Shown: piece after piece, positions 1-8,501 of the stretch
Layout: every line of letters begins with the position of its first letter
Numbering within the stretch: position 1 is the stretch's first letter
NCBI RefSeq assembly: GCF_001277175.1
Contig: NZ_CP012257.1
Coordinates: 1,736,001-1,800,000, forward strand
DNA length: 64,000 nt
Source: Cronobacter universalis NCTC 9529
GTDB taxonomy: Bacteria > Pseudomonadota > Gammaproteobacteria > Enterobacterales > Enterobacteriaceae
Direction of reading: 5' to 3'
Position numbers and translations under genes: made by a program
The notes under the pieces: model-generated
What the model saw: the letters and a program-made list of their open reading frames with translations, nothing else
Told to the model about the DNA's origin: nothing
Databases searched by the model: none

Positions 1-93
1 CCAGAGCGCTTTGCCGTTAATGGTCTCTTCCACGACCAGGAATTTGCCCTGCGCGTGAACCACGCAGGCGACGGTGACATGGGGTTTGAACAT
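1..93 (-). CDS. nudJ: Phosphatase NudJ (5' part only)
   Basis: The first 31 codons of a Nudix hydrolase run off the left edge of the window, beginning [20 protein letters not shown]. In E. coli NudJ removes phosphate from HMP pyrophosphate and from nucleoside di- and triphosphates. Only the first beta strands are present; the Nudix box (GX5EX7REUXEEXGU) would lie outside the window. Identification rests on this N-terminus and on its place beside rluE, as in E. coli (mnmA-nudJ-rluE). It starts 10 bp downstream of the rluE stop, so the two are probably cotranscribed. Confidence 0.8.
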   Translation of the reverse strand, partial: MFKPHVTVACVVHAQGKFLVVEETINGKALW

Positions 94-103
94 CCGGTTC
101 TCC

Positions 104-760
104 TTATTTGAGCGGAACTTCTCGCCACTGGCCGCAGGCCAGAGAGTCAAGAGTATAGTCGCCCGTCGCGTAACGAATCAGCCGGAGCGTCGGGAACCCC
201 ACATGCGCGGTCATGCGCCGCACCTGGCGGTTGCGTCCTTCATAGAGCGTGATTTTAAGCCAGCTGGTGGGAATGGATTTACGCTCGCGGATCGGCGGAT
301 TGCGCGGCCACAGCCAGGCGGGCTCTTCAACGCGCTCCACGCCCGCCGGGAGCGTCGGCCCGTCGTTCAGCGTCACGCCACTGCGCAACTGGGCCAGTGC
401 GGCTTCCGTCGGCTCGCCTTCCACCTGCACAAAATAGACTTTGCCGGTGCGTTTGCCGGGCTGGGTTAATTTCGCCTGCAACGCGCCGTCGTTGGTCAGC
501 ACCAGCAGCCCTTCGCTGTCGCGATCGAGACGGCCCGCGGCATAGACATCCGCTACCGGGATGAAATCCTTCAGCGTCTGGCGGCCAGCTTCGTCAGTAA
601 ACTGCGGCAGCACATCATAAGGTTTATTGAAGAGGATCAGCCGTTTCGGGCCTTCGGGTTTGCGGCGCTTAGCGGAATGTTGTGAGCTGAATCGCTCAAG
701 CCGGTGATTTCTAAAAGAAGTTTTCTTCATACTATTTTCAGGCTTTATCAATTGCCGCAT
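104..760 (-). CDS. rluE: 23S rRNA pseudouridine(2457) synthase RluE
   Basis: RluE converts U2457 of 23S rRNA to pseudouridine. The 218-residue product matches the E. coli length. It has the RsuA/RluB/E/F hallmarks: the catalytic-Asp motif [19 protein letters not shown] in the middle, and the C-terminal [15 protein letters not shown] motif. There is no S4 domain, which is usual for RluE. The 5' end starts [23 protein letters not shown] hexamer (minus strand 764-759) overlaps the first ATG, so if that is the -10 box, translation would begin at the second Met (730). Divergent from icd. Confidence 0.93.
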   Translation of the reverse strand: MRQLIKPENSMKKTSFRNHRLERFSSQHSAKRRKPEGPKRLILFNKPYDVLPQFTDEAGRQTLKDFIPVADVYAAGRLDRDSEGLLVLTNDGALQAKLTQPGKRTGKVYFVQVEGEPTEAALAQLRSGVTLNDGPTLPAGVERVEEPAWLWPRNPPIRERKSIPTSWLKITLYEGRNRQVRRMTAHVGFPTLRLIRYATGDYTLDSLACGQWREVPLK

Positions 761-875
761 TATACCCTATTCATAAGGGCGTGGCATGGGGCAGAACATT
801 AAGGTAGTATTATCACGCCTATTACAAATCATTAACAAAATGAGTCACAACCAGAAGCGCTCGAAGGAGAGGTGA

Positions 876-2126
876 ATGGAAAGCAAAGTAGTAGTTCCGG
901 CGGAAGGTGAAAAGATCACAGCGCAAAACAGCAAGCTGAATGTCCCCCACAACCCGATCATCCCGTTCATTGAAGGCGACGGTATCGGCGTGGACGTGAC
1001 GCCGGCGATGCTGAAAGTGGTCGACGCCGCGGTTGAGAAAGCCTACAAAGGCGAGCGTAAAATTTCCTGGATGGAAATTTACACCGGTGAGAAATCTACC
1101 CAGCTTTATGGCCAGGATGTCTGGCTGCCCCAGGAAACCCTGGATCTGATTCGTGAATATCGCGTTGCTATTAAAGGCCCGCTGACCACGCCGGTTGGCG
1201 GCGGTATTCGCTCCCTCAACGTTGCCCTGCGTCAGGAGCTGGACCTTTACGTCTGCCTGCGCCCGGTACGTTACTACCAGGGCACCCCGAGCCCGGTTAA
1301 ACATCCGGAACTGACCGACATGGTTATCTTCCGTGAAAACTCCGAAGACATCTACGCCGGTATCGAGTGGAAAGCCGACTCCGCTGACGCTGAGAAAGTG
1401 ATCAAATTCCTGCGTGAAGAGATGGGCGTGAAGAAAATCCGCTTCCCGGAACATTGCGGCATCGGCATCAAGCCGTGTTCTGAAGAAGGCACCAAACGCC
1501 TGGTGCGCGCGGCGATTGAATACGCCATCACCAACGATCGCGAATCCGTGACCCTGGTGCACAAAGGCAACATCATGAAATTCACCGAAGGCGCGTTTAA
1601 AGACTGGGGCTACCAGCTGGCGCGTGAAGAGTTTGGCGGCGAGCTTATCGACGGCGGCCCGTGGGTGAAAATCAAGAACCCGAACAACGGTAAAGAGATC
1701 GTTGTGAAAGACGTGATTGCCGACGCCTTCCTGCAGCAGATCCTGCTGCGTCCGGCGGAATATGACGTTATCGCCTGTATGAACCTGAACGGCGACTACA
1801 TCTCTGACGCCCTGGCGGCGCAGGTTGGCGGCATCGGCATCGCGCCGGGCGCGAACATCGGCGACGAGTGCGCGCTGTTCGAAGCGACCCACGGCACCGC
1901 GCCGAAATACGCAGGCCAGGACAAAGTGAACCCGGGCTCTATCATTCTCTCTGCGGAAATGATGCTGCGTCATATGGAATGGTTCGAAGCCGCTGACCTG
2001 ATTGTTAAAGGTATGGAAGGCGCTATCAACAACAAGACCGTGACCTATGACTTCGAACGCCTGATGGAAGGCGCTAAGCTGCTGAAATGCTCAGAGTTTG
2101 GCGACGCTATCATCGCGAACATGTAA
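876..2126 (+). CDS. icd: Isocitrate dehydrogenase [NADP]
   Basis: A TCA-cycle enzyme that oxidises isocitrate to 2-oxoglutarate using NADP+. The 416 residues equal E. coli Icd. [13 protein letters not shown] carries the active-site Ser (about 113) phosphorylated by Ace[15 protein letters not shown] and [10 protein letters not shown] segments are also present. The last 54 codons (from about 1963) are duplicated at 22953-23121, so the 3' end of the working gene was most likely supplied by an integrated element, as with e14 in E. coli K-12. The sequence stays in frame and the product is intact (ends AIIANM). Confidence 0.98.
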   Translation: MESKVVVPAEGEKITAQNSKLNVPHNPIIPFIEGDGIGVDVTPAMLKVVDAAVEKAYKGERKISWMEIYTGEKSTQLYGQDVWLPQETLDLIREYRVAIKGPLTTPVGGGIRSLNVALRQELDLYVCLRPVRYYQGTPSPVKHPELTDMVIFRENSEDIYAGIEWKADSADAEKVIKFLREEMGVKKIRFPEHCGIGIKPCSEEGTKRLVRAAIEYAITNDRESVTLVHKGNIMKFTEGAFKDWGYQLAREEFGGELIDGGPWVKIKNPNNGKEIVVKDVIADAFLQQILLRPAEYDVIACMNLNGDYISDALAAQVGGIGIAPGANIGDECALFEATHGTAPKYAGQDKVNPGSIILSAEMMLRHMEWFEAADLIVKGMEGAINNKTVTYDFERLMEGAKLLKCSEFGDAIIANM

Positions 2127-2131
2127 TCCAG
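1963..2131 (+). repeat. attL: icd 3'-end direct repeat, left copy
   Basis: 169 bp identical to 22953-23121 except for two substitutions (c/g in an Ala codon and c/t in a Cys codon, both silent). It starts at tgctgcgtcatatgg inside icd, runs through the stop codon and ends five bases beyond it (taatccag). Homology resumes after a short mismatch into the terminator and the arm-like repeats, so both junctions descend from the same type of att site. Confidence 0.9.
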
Positions 2132-2148
2132 ATTCTGGGTTAGGTAAG

Positions 2149-2172
2149 AACGGGAGCCGGTTGGTTCCCGTT
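2149..2172 (+). terminator. icd terminator, element-derived copy
   Basis: Inverted repeat AACGGGA/TCCCGTT with inner G-C pairs just after icd, followed by tcgttatta, which is only weakly T-rich. The equivalent hairpin at 23139-23162 has a perfect stem and seven Ts, so the current icd terminator is probably the weaker one. Confidence 0.6.
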
Positions 2173-2193
2173 CGTTATTATTAGGTTTTGAAC

Positions 2194-2228
2194 GGTTATC
2201 AAAATTTTATCAAAACAAGTTATCAAAA
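2194..2228. repeat. Three TTATCAAAA repeats (putative integrase arm sites)
   Basis: Three 11-bp copies of NNTTATCAAAA start at 2194, 2205 and 2218, directly between the icd repeat and the integrase remnant. Closely spaced short direct repeats here are what is expected of arm-type binding sites of a lambda-like integrase. The same array with the same spacing recurs at 23182-23216, and a single copy lies at 22823-22833 inside the right end. Assignment as arm sites is inference. Confidence 0.6.
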
Positions 2229-2243
2229 CCCCACCCCAAAAAC

Positions 2244-2864
2244 CTAAATTGCAATCGTCGTCCAGCCCTTACCTCGGTCGTCGTTATAACGATCGGTCTG
2301 CTGCTGCGACTTGTGGCCGAGCAACTTTTTAGTGTCAATCCCCTGTTCCTTATAAAGACGTTCAGATAGCGAGCGCTGCTCGTGGAATGTCGCTGGCGTT
2401 CCTTCCCTCCAGTCAATTTCTGCCTTATCCCGAGCCTTACTAAAATTCATGGTTAGCGTGTTCGGTTTAACTTGGGCGCCACGTTCTGCTTGCGACGTGG
2501 CCCTGAAAAAATGGACGAGGTAAGGGCTAACCGCATAATCCCGACAGCGCGCTATAACATCCCGCAAACTCCAATTAATGGCATTCAGGCGGAGCGATAA
2601 TGGGATCGCTATTTTGCTTCCTGTTTTCTCCTGAACAATGTGTAAATGATCATCCCAGACATCGCTAAACTTCATTTTCGAAATATCACCAAGGCGCTGG
2701 CCGGTTACCAAAGCCAGCAACATAGCGTTACCCATATATTGATGGTTGGCGTCTGCAATCTCGAATATCCGCTGCCATTCCTCCAGACTGAGGCGCTGGC
2801 GGGTAACTTTTCGACGGGGCTTTTTAGTTGCTGAAGCTGGATCGTAAGTCTGTTTAAACAGGTT
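2244..2864 (-). pseudogene. Tyrosine integrase, C-terminal remnant (e14/IntE type)
   Basis: An open frame of 207 codons encodes the catalytic half of a phage-type tyrosine recombinase. It contains the Arg I region (LVTGQRLGDIS), the His-x-x-Arg box (ATFHEQRSLSERLY), and LLGHKSQQQTDRY with the last His and probable Tyr nucleophile. The N-terminal arm-binding and core-binding domains are missing: the frame is closed by a stop at 2865-2867 with no start there, and the first ATG (2735) lies within the catalytic domain. A full-length relative would be roughly 370-400 residues. Its place beside the icd repeat marks it as the integrase that inserted the island. Confidence 0.85.
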
Positions 2865-2962
2865 TTATTCACTCTCGTGAAAGGGGGCGGCCATCTGCAC
2901 TGGCCGCCAGGTAGTTTCTCCACACAACACAGAAGTGCACCTGCGGTTCGGAGTCCCCCCGG

Positions 2963-3349
2963 GTGGATTGGGTTATGAACCCGTTACGCCCGACACAGCT
3001 GGCAGCCTCTTTTGTGAAGGCGGACCGGGTCGCGCATATGATGAGCGTGCTGATTGACCATGATCCGGATGCTGTCAGCCTCACCGGTCCGGCAATATAT
3101 TATGATCTCGGCGATTCGTACTGTATGAATCCTTTCTGGAGCAACTGCCCGCACCGGATGGCGTGCATCGGTTGCGACTTTAATCTGCCAAAACAGAGCG
3201 CAAGAGGACTTCTGCTCGAAAGTAAGGCGTCCGTAAAAAGATATCTGGAGGAGGTGCCGCTGACGGTTGACGAGAGAGCCGTCGTGGAAGGAGATACGGA
3301 AAAACTGGAGGCTGCTCTGAGAAAAAGCGGTAAGGTTCTCATCCGGTAA
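2963..3349 (+). pseudogene. Large tyrosine recombinase, C-terminal fragment
   Basis: The frame (open from 2915, first GTG at 2963) contains CMNPFWSNCPHRMACIGCDF, a Cys-rich tail I associate with large tyrosine recombinases of Tn554-like and related mobile elements. It is followed by a helical segment (PLTVDERAVVEGDTEKLEAALRK). No R-H-R-Y catalytic core is present upstream, since the frame closes at a TAG (2912-2914). It lies between the broken integrase and the copper genes and probably marks the edge of a separately acquired copper module. Family assignment is from memory of the motif. Confidence 0.55.
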
Positions 3350-3580
3350 AAACATTTGTCCGGACAGCATATTATCTCAGGTAAGTAGCAGCACAGTGCG
3401 TGAGTTCTGCCTCGTAACAGAAAGCCAGCAGTCAAAGCTTATTCGCTGAGCCATACCTCTTTTTGCCGCAGTCATTCCGGTTTGGATTATTTCTTTTTTC
3501 TGCCTGTAAAAAGATAGATAAAGGCCCTCTCTGGGCCCTGCCGGTCGGTTGAAATACAATCTTCTGGTATCAGCTGTAAA
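3350..3580. other. Intergenic, hairpin after the copper cluster
   Basis: No convincing gene. A GGCCC/GGGCC inverted repeat (3522-3538) sits 43 bp after the stop of the minus-strand DUF305 gene. On that strand it is followed by a mixed T-rich stretch, so it may be a weak terminator of the copper operon. Confidence 0.4.
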
Positions 3581-3931
3581 CTATTTATTCAGCCATTTTT
3601 CCAGATGCTCAATCTCAGCCTTCTGTGCTTTGATGACATCTTCAGCCATCTTTCTCATTTCAGGATCTTTTCCGTACTTCAGTTCTGTTTCGGCCATGGC
3701 TATCGCGCCTTTATGGTGCTCTGCCATGCCTCTGGCAAAAGCCCTGTCTGCATCCTGCTCCTTCATCGCATCCATCATGCCGCGGTGCATATTCTGCATG
3801 CCGGCCATGTATTCTTTTGACGCCGGGGACATATGCATGTCCTGCGTCATCTTCATATCCGGCTTCTGGGCCATAGCCGCAACGGGCAGAACAACCAGCA
3901 GGGAAACCAGGGCTGTCTGTAATTTTTTCAT
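3581..3931 (-). CDS. DUF305 family periplasmic copper-associated protein
   Basis: A 116-residue protein with a cleavable signal peptide (MKKLQTALVSLLVVLPVAAMAQ). The mature part is Met- and His-rich (KPDMKMTQDMHMSP; MQNMHRGMMDAM) and has the DUF305 motif FARGMAEHHKGAIAMAE. DUF305 proteins such as CopM bind copper in the periplasm and are often found in copper or silver clusters. It lies downstream of pcoS on the same strand, in the position of a last operon gene, where classical plasmid clusters have pcoE. Metal binding is inferred from family and composition. Confidence 0.85.
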   Translation of the reverse strand: MKKLQTALVSLLVVLPVAAMAQKPDMKMTQDMHMSPASKEYMAGMQNMHRGMMDAMKEQDADRAFARGMAEHHKGAIAMAETELKYGKDPEMRKMAEDVIKAQKAEIEHLEKWLNK

Positions 3932-4075
3932 GATCCATTCCTTTACTGGGCTAAGAGACTTCAGTTTAGTTAAGCACCCGGGATCGTTTCACAAAACCGG
4001 GAAAGAAATCCTTGATTTAAAGCAGTTCAGAATTATTACGGGCGACAGCCCGAAGAAAGCGCACATCAACGTAAA

Positions 4076-5473
4076 TCATGCTGCCGGTATTTTTACCGTA
4101 AACGTAACGATGTCACCGTCCAGAAAAACCTGCAGCGTGCCATTGTGAGCCTGGACAACGGCACGCGTGATGGAAAGGCCCAGACCGGCACCGTCCGTGT
4201 TATGTTGCCTGGACGAGTCACCCCGGTAAAAGCGATCAAAAAGCCGGCCCAGATTTTCCTGTGTAATGGCTTCTGTACAGTTAGATATGTGAACAAACGC
4301 CATCCCGGCCTGCTGTTCAGCCCGGATCAGGATCGCCGCGCCGTCTGAAGAGTACTTTATGGCATTGGTTATCAGGTTGCTCAGCGCCCGGCGCAGCATC
4401 AGACGATCGCCCTTCATGCTGGCATCCCCTTCAAGCGCCAGGGTTTTACCGTTTTCAGCGGTCAGCGGCTCGAAAAATTCGATTAGTTCTTCGAGTTCTG
4501 CCTTTGCGGAAAAAATCTCATTTTCCAGCGCCAGCAGCCCGTTTTCAGACTTCGCCAGAAACAGCATGTCGCTGCTCATTCTGGCAAGCCGGCCCAGCTC
4601 CTCCAGGTTTGAGAAAAGCACTTCCCGGTAACTGGCAGCGTCACGCTCCCGGGACAGGGCAACCTGCGTCTGCATCATCAGGTTACTTACGGGAGTGCGC
4701 AGCTCATGGGCTATGTCAGATGAAAACTCTGTCAGGCGCCTGAAAGAGCCCTCCAGTCTCTCCAGCATGCTGTTAAACTCGACTACGGTAGGCATAAGCT
4801 CCGAAGGAAGGTGTCGGGCCGGCAGGCGCTCACTGAGATTATTAACGGTAATAGCCGAAGCCAGCCGGTTTATTTCATTCAGCGGCCGGAGTCCGATGCG
4901 GGTGGCAAGCCAGCCCAGCAAGACAGAAAGAAAAATCAGTCCCCCGTTAAGCCACATCAGCCACTCTTTCAGCTGGCCGATAAATTCATCATGAAAGCCA
5001 GTATCGTAGGCGGCTGTTATCAGCACGTCCTGGTGCCTGCCCGAGTTCTCTGTACCGATTTTTTTAATCATGACGTTATAGCGCCAGCCGTCTTCCTCCA
5101 CCGTCTGCAGGATGTTCAGCTTCAGGGCCTCACCGGCAAAGCGCTCAGCCGGAACCGGGAAGCCGGGAGAGAAATAGTCGGCGAGTATTTGATTATCGGC
5201 AGTCCTGATCGACAGATAAAGTCCGCTGTGGCCCACCATGGCGTCGGCAAGCTTGCGGGCAAGCCCGGCGGTATCAAGCTTTCCGGTACGGGCTTCACTT
5301 TCCAGCAGTTCGGTAGCCAGCTCAAGCTTACCGGTCAGCAGCGTAAGATCCTGGCTGCGAAAGTAACTGCCCAGCGCGGCAACCAGCAGAACGCTGGTAA
5401 GCAGCCAGACGGACATCATGACACCGGCAAAGACCAGGCTAAGTCTGGAAGTCAGAGACCAGTTACGCTTCAT
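4076..5473 (-). CDS. pcoS: Heavy-metal sensor histidine kinase PcoS/CusS type
   Basis: Inner-membrane kinase of 465 residues. TM1 is at about 10-36, followed by a periplasmic sensor domain, TM2 near 170-195 (LMWLNGGLIFLSVLLGWLA), HAMP, the H-box SDIAHELRTPVS (near 255), the N-box LSNLITNAIKYS and the G-box DGAGLGLSITRA. The HAMP-HisKA-HATPase order and the length match CusS/PcoS. It overlaps pcoR by four bases (ATGA), so the two are translationally coupled. It should phosphorylate PcoR in response to periplasmic copper. PcoS rather than CusS is chosen because the flanking genes are pcoDCBA. Confidence 0.9.
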   Translation of the reverse strand: MKRNWSLTSRLSLVFAGVMMSVWLLTSVLLVAALGSYFRSQDLTLLTGKLELATELLESEARTGKLDTAGLARKLADAMVGHSGLYLSIRTADNQILADYFSPGFPVPAERFAGEALKLNILQTVEEDGWRYNVMIKKIGTENSGRHQDVLITAAYDTGFHDEFIGQLKEWLMWLNGGLIFLSVLLGWLATRIGLRPLNEINRLASAITVNNLSERLPARHLPSELMPTVVEFNSMLERLEGSFRRLTEFSSDIAHELRTPVSNLMMQTQVALSRERDAASYREVLFSNLEELGRLARMSSDMLFLAKSENGLLALENEIFSAKAELEELIEFFEPLTAENGKTLALEGDASMKGDRLMLRRALSNLITNAIKYSSDGAAILIRAEQQAGMAFVHISNCTEAITQENLGRLFDRFYRGDSSRQHNTDGAGLGLSITRAVVQAHNGTLQVFLDGDIVTFTVKIPAA

Positions 5474-6150
5474 TCTTCACGTATCTCCAGCACGTAGCCA
5501 ATGCCACGCACGGTATGGATCAGCTTCGGGCTGAAGTCATCATCCACTTTGCTGCGCAGCCGCCGGACAGCCACATCAATTACGTTAGTATCACTCTCAA
5601 AATTAATATTCCAGACCAGGGAGGAGATGAGATTTCTTGGCAGCACTTCACCGCGACGCTGCAGCAGCAGCTCAAGCAGAACAAACTCTTTTGTGGACAG
5701 ATGAATTTTTTTGCCGGAACGGCTGACGCTCCGGCGGGATATGTCCATCACCAGGTCAGCTATTTCGTACATGCCGGATGCCAGAGAGCGGTTACGCCTG
5801 AGCTGGGTCCGGATACGGGCCAGAAGCTCGGCAAAATCGAACGGCTTGAGCAGATAGTCATCGGCTCCCAGGTCCAGACCTTTGATTTTTTCGCTGACGT
5901 TATCCCTTGCGGTCAGAAACAGCACGGGCTCTTCGTGGCGGGCCATTCTCATCTGCCGCAGAATGTCCCAGCCGTCCAGGGAGGGCAGCATAACGTCAAG
6001 AATAATCAGGTCGTAGCGCTGCTGCAGGATATGCTCCAGCCCCTGACGGCCGTCATTCACGAGGGTGACGTCATACCCTGCTTCCTGAAGACCCTGTTTC
6101 AGGTAAGTCCCGGTTTTAATTTCATCCTCGACGATCAAAAGAGTGGTCAT
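5470..6150 (-). CDS. pcoR: Copper response regulator PcoR
   Basis: OmpR-family regulator of 226 residues starting MTTLLIVEDEIKTGTYLKQG. The receiver domain has the acidic pair, the phospho-acceptor Asp in LIILDVMLPSLDGW and the Lys in LLKPFDFAELLAR. The C-terminal winged helix contains STKEFVLLELLLQRRGEV and VAVRRLRSKVDDDF. The ATG at 6150 gives the usual family length; the upstream extension of the frame is unlike the family. It should bind operators such as the imperfect palindromes at 10429-10480. Encoded between pcoD and pcoS. Confidence 0.93.
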   Translation of the reverse strand: MTTLLIVEDEIKTGTYLKQGLQEAGYDVTLVNDGRQGLEHILQQRYDLIILDVMLPSLDGWDILRQMRMARHEEPVLFLTARDNVSEKIKGLDLGADDYLLKPFDFAELLARIRTQLRRNRSLASGMYEIADLVMDISRRSVSRSGKKIHLSTKEFVLLELLLQRRGEVLPRNLISSLVWNINFESDTNVIDVAVRRLRSKVDDDFSPKLIHTVRGIGYVLEIREE

Positions 6151-6178
6151 GGTATAAGGGCCCTGCAGCTGAGTGTCG

Positions 6179-7111
6179 TTACGCCATACCGTTACCGGGC
6201 GACAGCGTGCCAAGCCAGGCTACGGTCGCCAGAATCAGGATAGACACGCTGAACTCTGTAATAATACTTTTGCGCATCAGCGCAATACCCGTCTTATAGT
6301 GGCCCTGACTGAGCGCATTTTCCAGTGCCGGCGCAAGCCGGAAGCGGTTCGCGGCAGCCAGCAACAGCATGACGAAAAACAAGCCTGTCTTGATTAGCAG
6401 GAGCAGCCCGTAGTGGCTGCCCGGCAAAGAGTTGACCGGGTCTTCCACAATGAAGAAAAAGTTAATGACGGCGGTGATGACAATACTCAGCACAATCACC
6501 GTGCCGGCCCGGGAAAAGCCCGTCAGGGCTTCCGCAAGCTGCCGGACGTGGCTGGCCGTCTGCGCCTTTTTGATGCATAACAGAATGGCAAAGGCTGTCA
6601 GCGCGCCCACCCATGCACCGGCTGCCGACAGGTGGATGATATCGCTCAGCAGATGCAGATAGTAGCTCATACCGTCGTTCATGGCCGCATGACCACCCCA
6701 TGCCAGGGTGGCCAGCGCTGTGCCTCCGGACAGCGTGAGAACGTAACGCGACAGAACGGCATTGCGCAGGCGCAGGCCCAGTCCGATGAAGGCCAGGACG
6801 AGTGCGGCAAGCCGGATAACCCAGCTGAGGCCGACCGCAGTCTCACCGATAACCATCTCTATGATGTGGAGCGTGATTTCACCTGCGTCGGCCACGCCAC
6901 TCATCGCCTGCGCGACCAGCAGCATATTCGCCAGCGACAGAACAATGCCGACGGATATCAGAATAAAGAAGAACGACCAGACGCTGAATAAAGACACCGA
7001 TTTTTTAAGCGTTCCCTTCACGGCATACAGTTCAAATAAAGGCAGCCCAAACAGAACCATAAGGTCAAGGTAAAGGAAAAAGCGGATGACAATAAAAGTC
7101 TGATCGTTCAT
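6179..7111 (-). CDS. pcoD: Copper resistance inner-membrane protein PcoD
   Basis: A 310-residue polytopic membrane protein of the CopD family with about eight hydrophobic segments and conserved His in WGGHAAMNDG and LSDIIHLSAAGAWVG. PcoD/CopD is thought to move copper across the inner membrane together with PcoC. Its start lies 4 bp from the pcoC stop, and its stop is 28 bp from the pcoR start, so it is part of one pcoABCDRS transcript. Confidence 0.92.
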   Translation of the reverse strand: MNDQTFIVIRFFLYLDLMVLFGLPLFELYAVKGTLKKSVSLFSVWSFFFILISVGIVLSLANMLLVAQAMSGVADAGEITLHIIEMVIGETAVGLSWVIRLAALVLAFIGLGLRLRNAVLSRYVLTLSGGTALATLAWGGHAAMNDGMSYYLHLLSDIIHLSAAGAWVGALTAFAILLCIKKAQTASHVRQLAEALTGFSRAGTVIVLSIVITAVINFFFIVEDPVNSLPGSHYGLLLLIKTGLFFVMLLLAAANRFRLAPALENALSQGHYKTGIALMRKSIITEFSVSILILATVAWLGTLSPGNGMA

Positions 7112-7115
7112 GGCA

Positions 7116-7496
7116 TTATTTCACGCTAAAGCTGACGTTGCCGGTGCGCGGGTGTGTATCGGAAGAGACCGCACGCCACTCCACCTTGTATGTGCCAGGC
7201 ACTAGAGCTTTGGCCGGCGTGATCACCATGGTTTTCGGATCGCCACCGGCGGCCACTTTTGCCGCAACCGCCATCGGGGCATGAGAGGACATGCCGGGCA
7301 TAGCGGTCATGACGAGACGTGCACCAGAAAATTTTGTGACCAGATTTTCAGTAAAGTGCAGCTCCACTTTTGAAGGCGCTGCCACCTGCGCTTTATCAGC
7401 AGGGACAGAAGAAGCCAGTTCCGGATGCGCCTGCGCGGCAAAAGCAGCAACAGAGGCGGCAACAGCGATGACGTAGCCAGCATAATTACGTTTCAT
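7116..7496 (-). CDS. pcoC: Periplasmic copper-binding protein PcoC
   Basis: A 126-residue CopC-family protein with a signal peptide ending AAQA before the mature N-terminus HPELASSVP, whose His supplies a Cu(II) ligand. Met ligands for Cu(I) lie in MTAMPGMSSHAPM, and SSDTHPRTGNVSF holds the second conserved His. CopC/PcoC is a small beta barrel that binds Cu(I) and Cu(II) at separate sites and delivers it to PcoA or PcoD. The Met at 7496 is chosen as start (a second Met two codons upstream is equally possible). Confidence 0.93.
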   Translation of the reverse strand: MKRNYAGYVIAVAASVAAFAAQAHPELASSVPADKAQVAAPSKVELHFTENLVTKFSGARLVMTAMPGMSSHAPMAVAAKVAAGGDPKTMVITPAKALVPGTYKVEWRAVSSDTHPRTGNVSFSVK

Positions 7497-7531
7497 ATTC
7501 ATACCTGTCTTGTTTGTTAGAATTAACTGCA

Positions 7532-8467
7532 TCAGAACCACACGCGGGCACCGAGAAGAAAGCGCACTTCGTTGTCTTTCTCTCCTTCACGGGTCGCCAT
7601 ATCGGCCGTGTTGCCATAAAGCTGGCTCCACGATACGCCCACGTAAGGCGCAAACTCCCGCTTCACTTCGTAACGAAGGCGCAGGGAAAGCTCGGTACCG
7701 GACAGCCCTTTCCCGGTTTCACGCACCTCATCATCCTTTCCGTAAAAATTAGCTTCAAAAGACGGCTGCAGGATGAGCCGGCTGGTCAGCAGCACGTCAT
7801 ACTCTGCTTCAAACCGGAGCGCGGTGCGTCCCTGCTCACCGGCAAACGCGGTGAGTTCAGTTTCGAGATTATACAGCGGCATGCCCTGAAAGCCGGCGGC
7901 GGCCCATGTCTGGGGCCTGCCTGGTTTAAAATCCTGTCGGGCGCCCGCAACCACGTCCCACCAGGGCGAGATAGCGTGCCCCCACAGGGCCTGCACCTCC
8001 GCCGACTCGGTTTGTCCGTCGCTGGTTTCCCCTTCGCTGCGCAGCCAGAGACGATCTATATCCCCGCCGGCCCAGCCGCTGACGTCCCAACTGAATCCCC
8101 CGGCCTCATTATTTTTCTGCCACTCAAGCTGATCGGCCAGCAGATACCAGTTCACGTTGCTGTCATGCACCTTATGGCCGTGTACGTCCGGAAACGCAGC
8201 CCGGCGGTCGGCGTCCGTCAGCACCGGAACAGGCGTTCTGCTTTCAGTCGGGGCAGCAGGCTGCATGGACTCCATGCCTTCCATCCCGGACATGGGTTCC
8301 ATATTGCCCATAGCGGAGTGGTCCATGCCCGACATTGCACCCATGTCATGCTCCTGCATGTTGTGCGCCGCTTCAGCCCGGGCATCAGGGGCGGCCGTAA
8401 GTGCACTGCCGGCAATGGCTGCGAAAACCAGCAGTCCGGCCGCCGGGCGGAAAAAGTTATATTTCAT
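7532..8467 (-). CDS. pcoB: Copper resistance outer-membrane protein PcoB
   Basis: A 311-residue protein with a signal peptide, a Met/His-rich N-terminal segment ([17 protein letters not shown]) and a C-terminal beta-barrel domain ending in aromatic [11 protein letters not shown]. Conserved blocks include [35 protein letters not shown] and [15 protein letters not shown]. PcoB is required for copper resistance in E. coli and is thought to work with PcoA in the outer membrane. It follows pcoA by 34 bp. Confidence 0.93.
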   Translation of the reverse strand: MKYNFFRPAAGLLVFAAIAGSALTAAPDARAEAAHNMQEHDMGAMSGMDHSAMGNMEPMSGMEGMESMQPAAPTESRTPVPVLTDADRRAAFPDVHGHKVHDSNVNWYLLADQLEWQKNNEAGGFSWDVSGWAGGDIDRLWLRSEGETSDGQTESAEVQALWGHAISPWWDVVAGARQDFKPGRPQTWAAAGFQGMPLYNLETELTAFAGEQGRTALRFEAEYDVLLTSRLILQPSFEANFYGKDDEVRETGKGLSGTELSLRLRYEVKREFAPYVGVSWSQLYGNTADMATREGEKDNEVRFLLGARVWF

Positions 8468-8501
8468 ATCACCACGCTCAGAAGCTGACATCAGAAGTAC
8501 C

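Noticed and set aside
822..1973. 383-codon minus-strand frame opposite icd
   Set aside because: Complete shadow of icd; the product is an unnatural F/R/H-rich sequence with no family features.
2705..2923. Short minus-strand frame near the integrase
   Set aside because: Different frame from the integrase homology; no features of its own.
7514..8488. 324-codon plus-strand frame opposite pcoB
   Set aside because: Shadow of pcoB; no SD and no recognisable domain.
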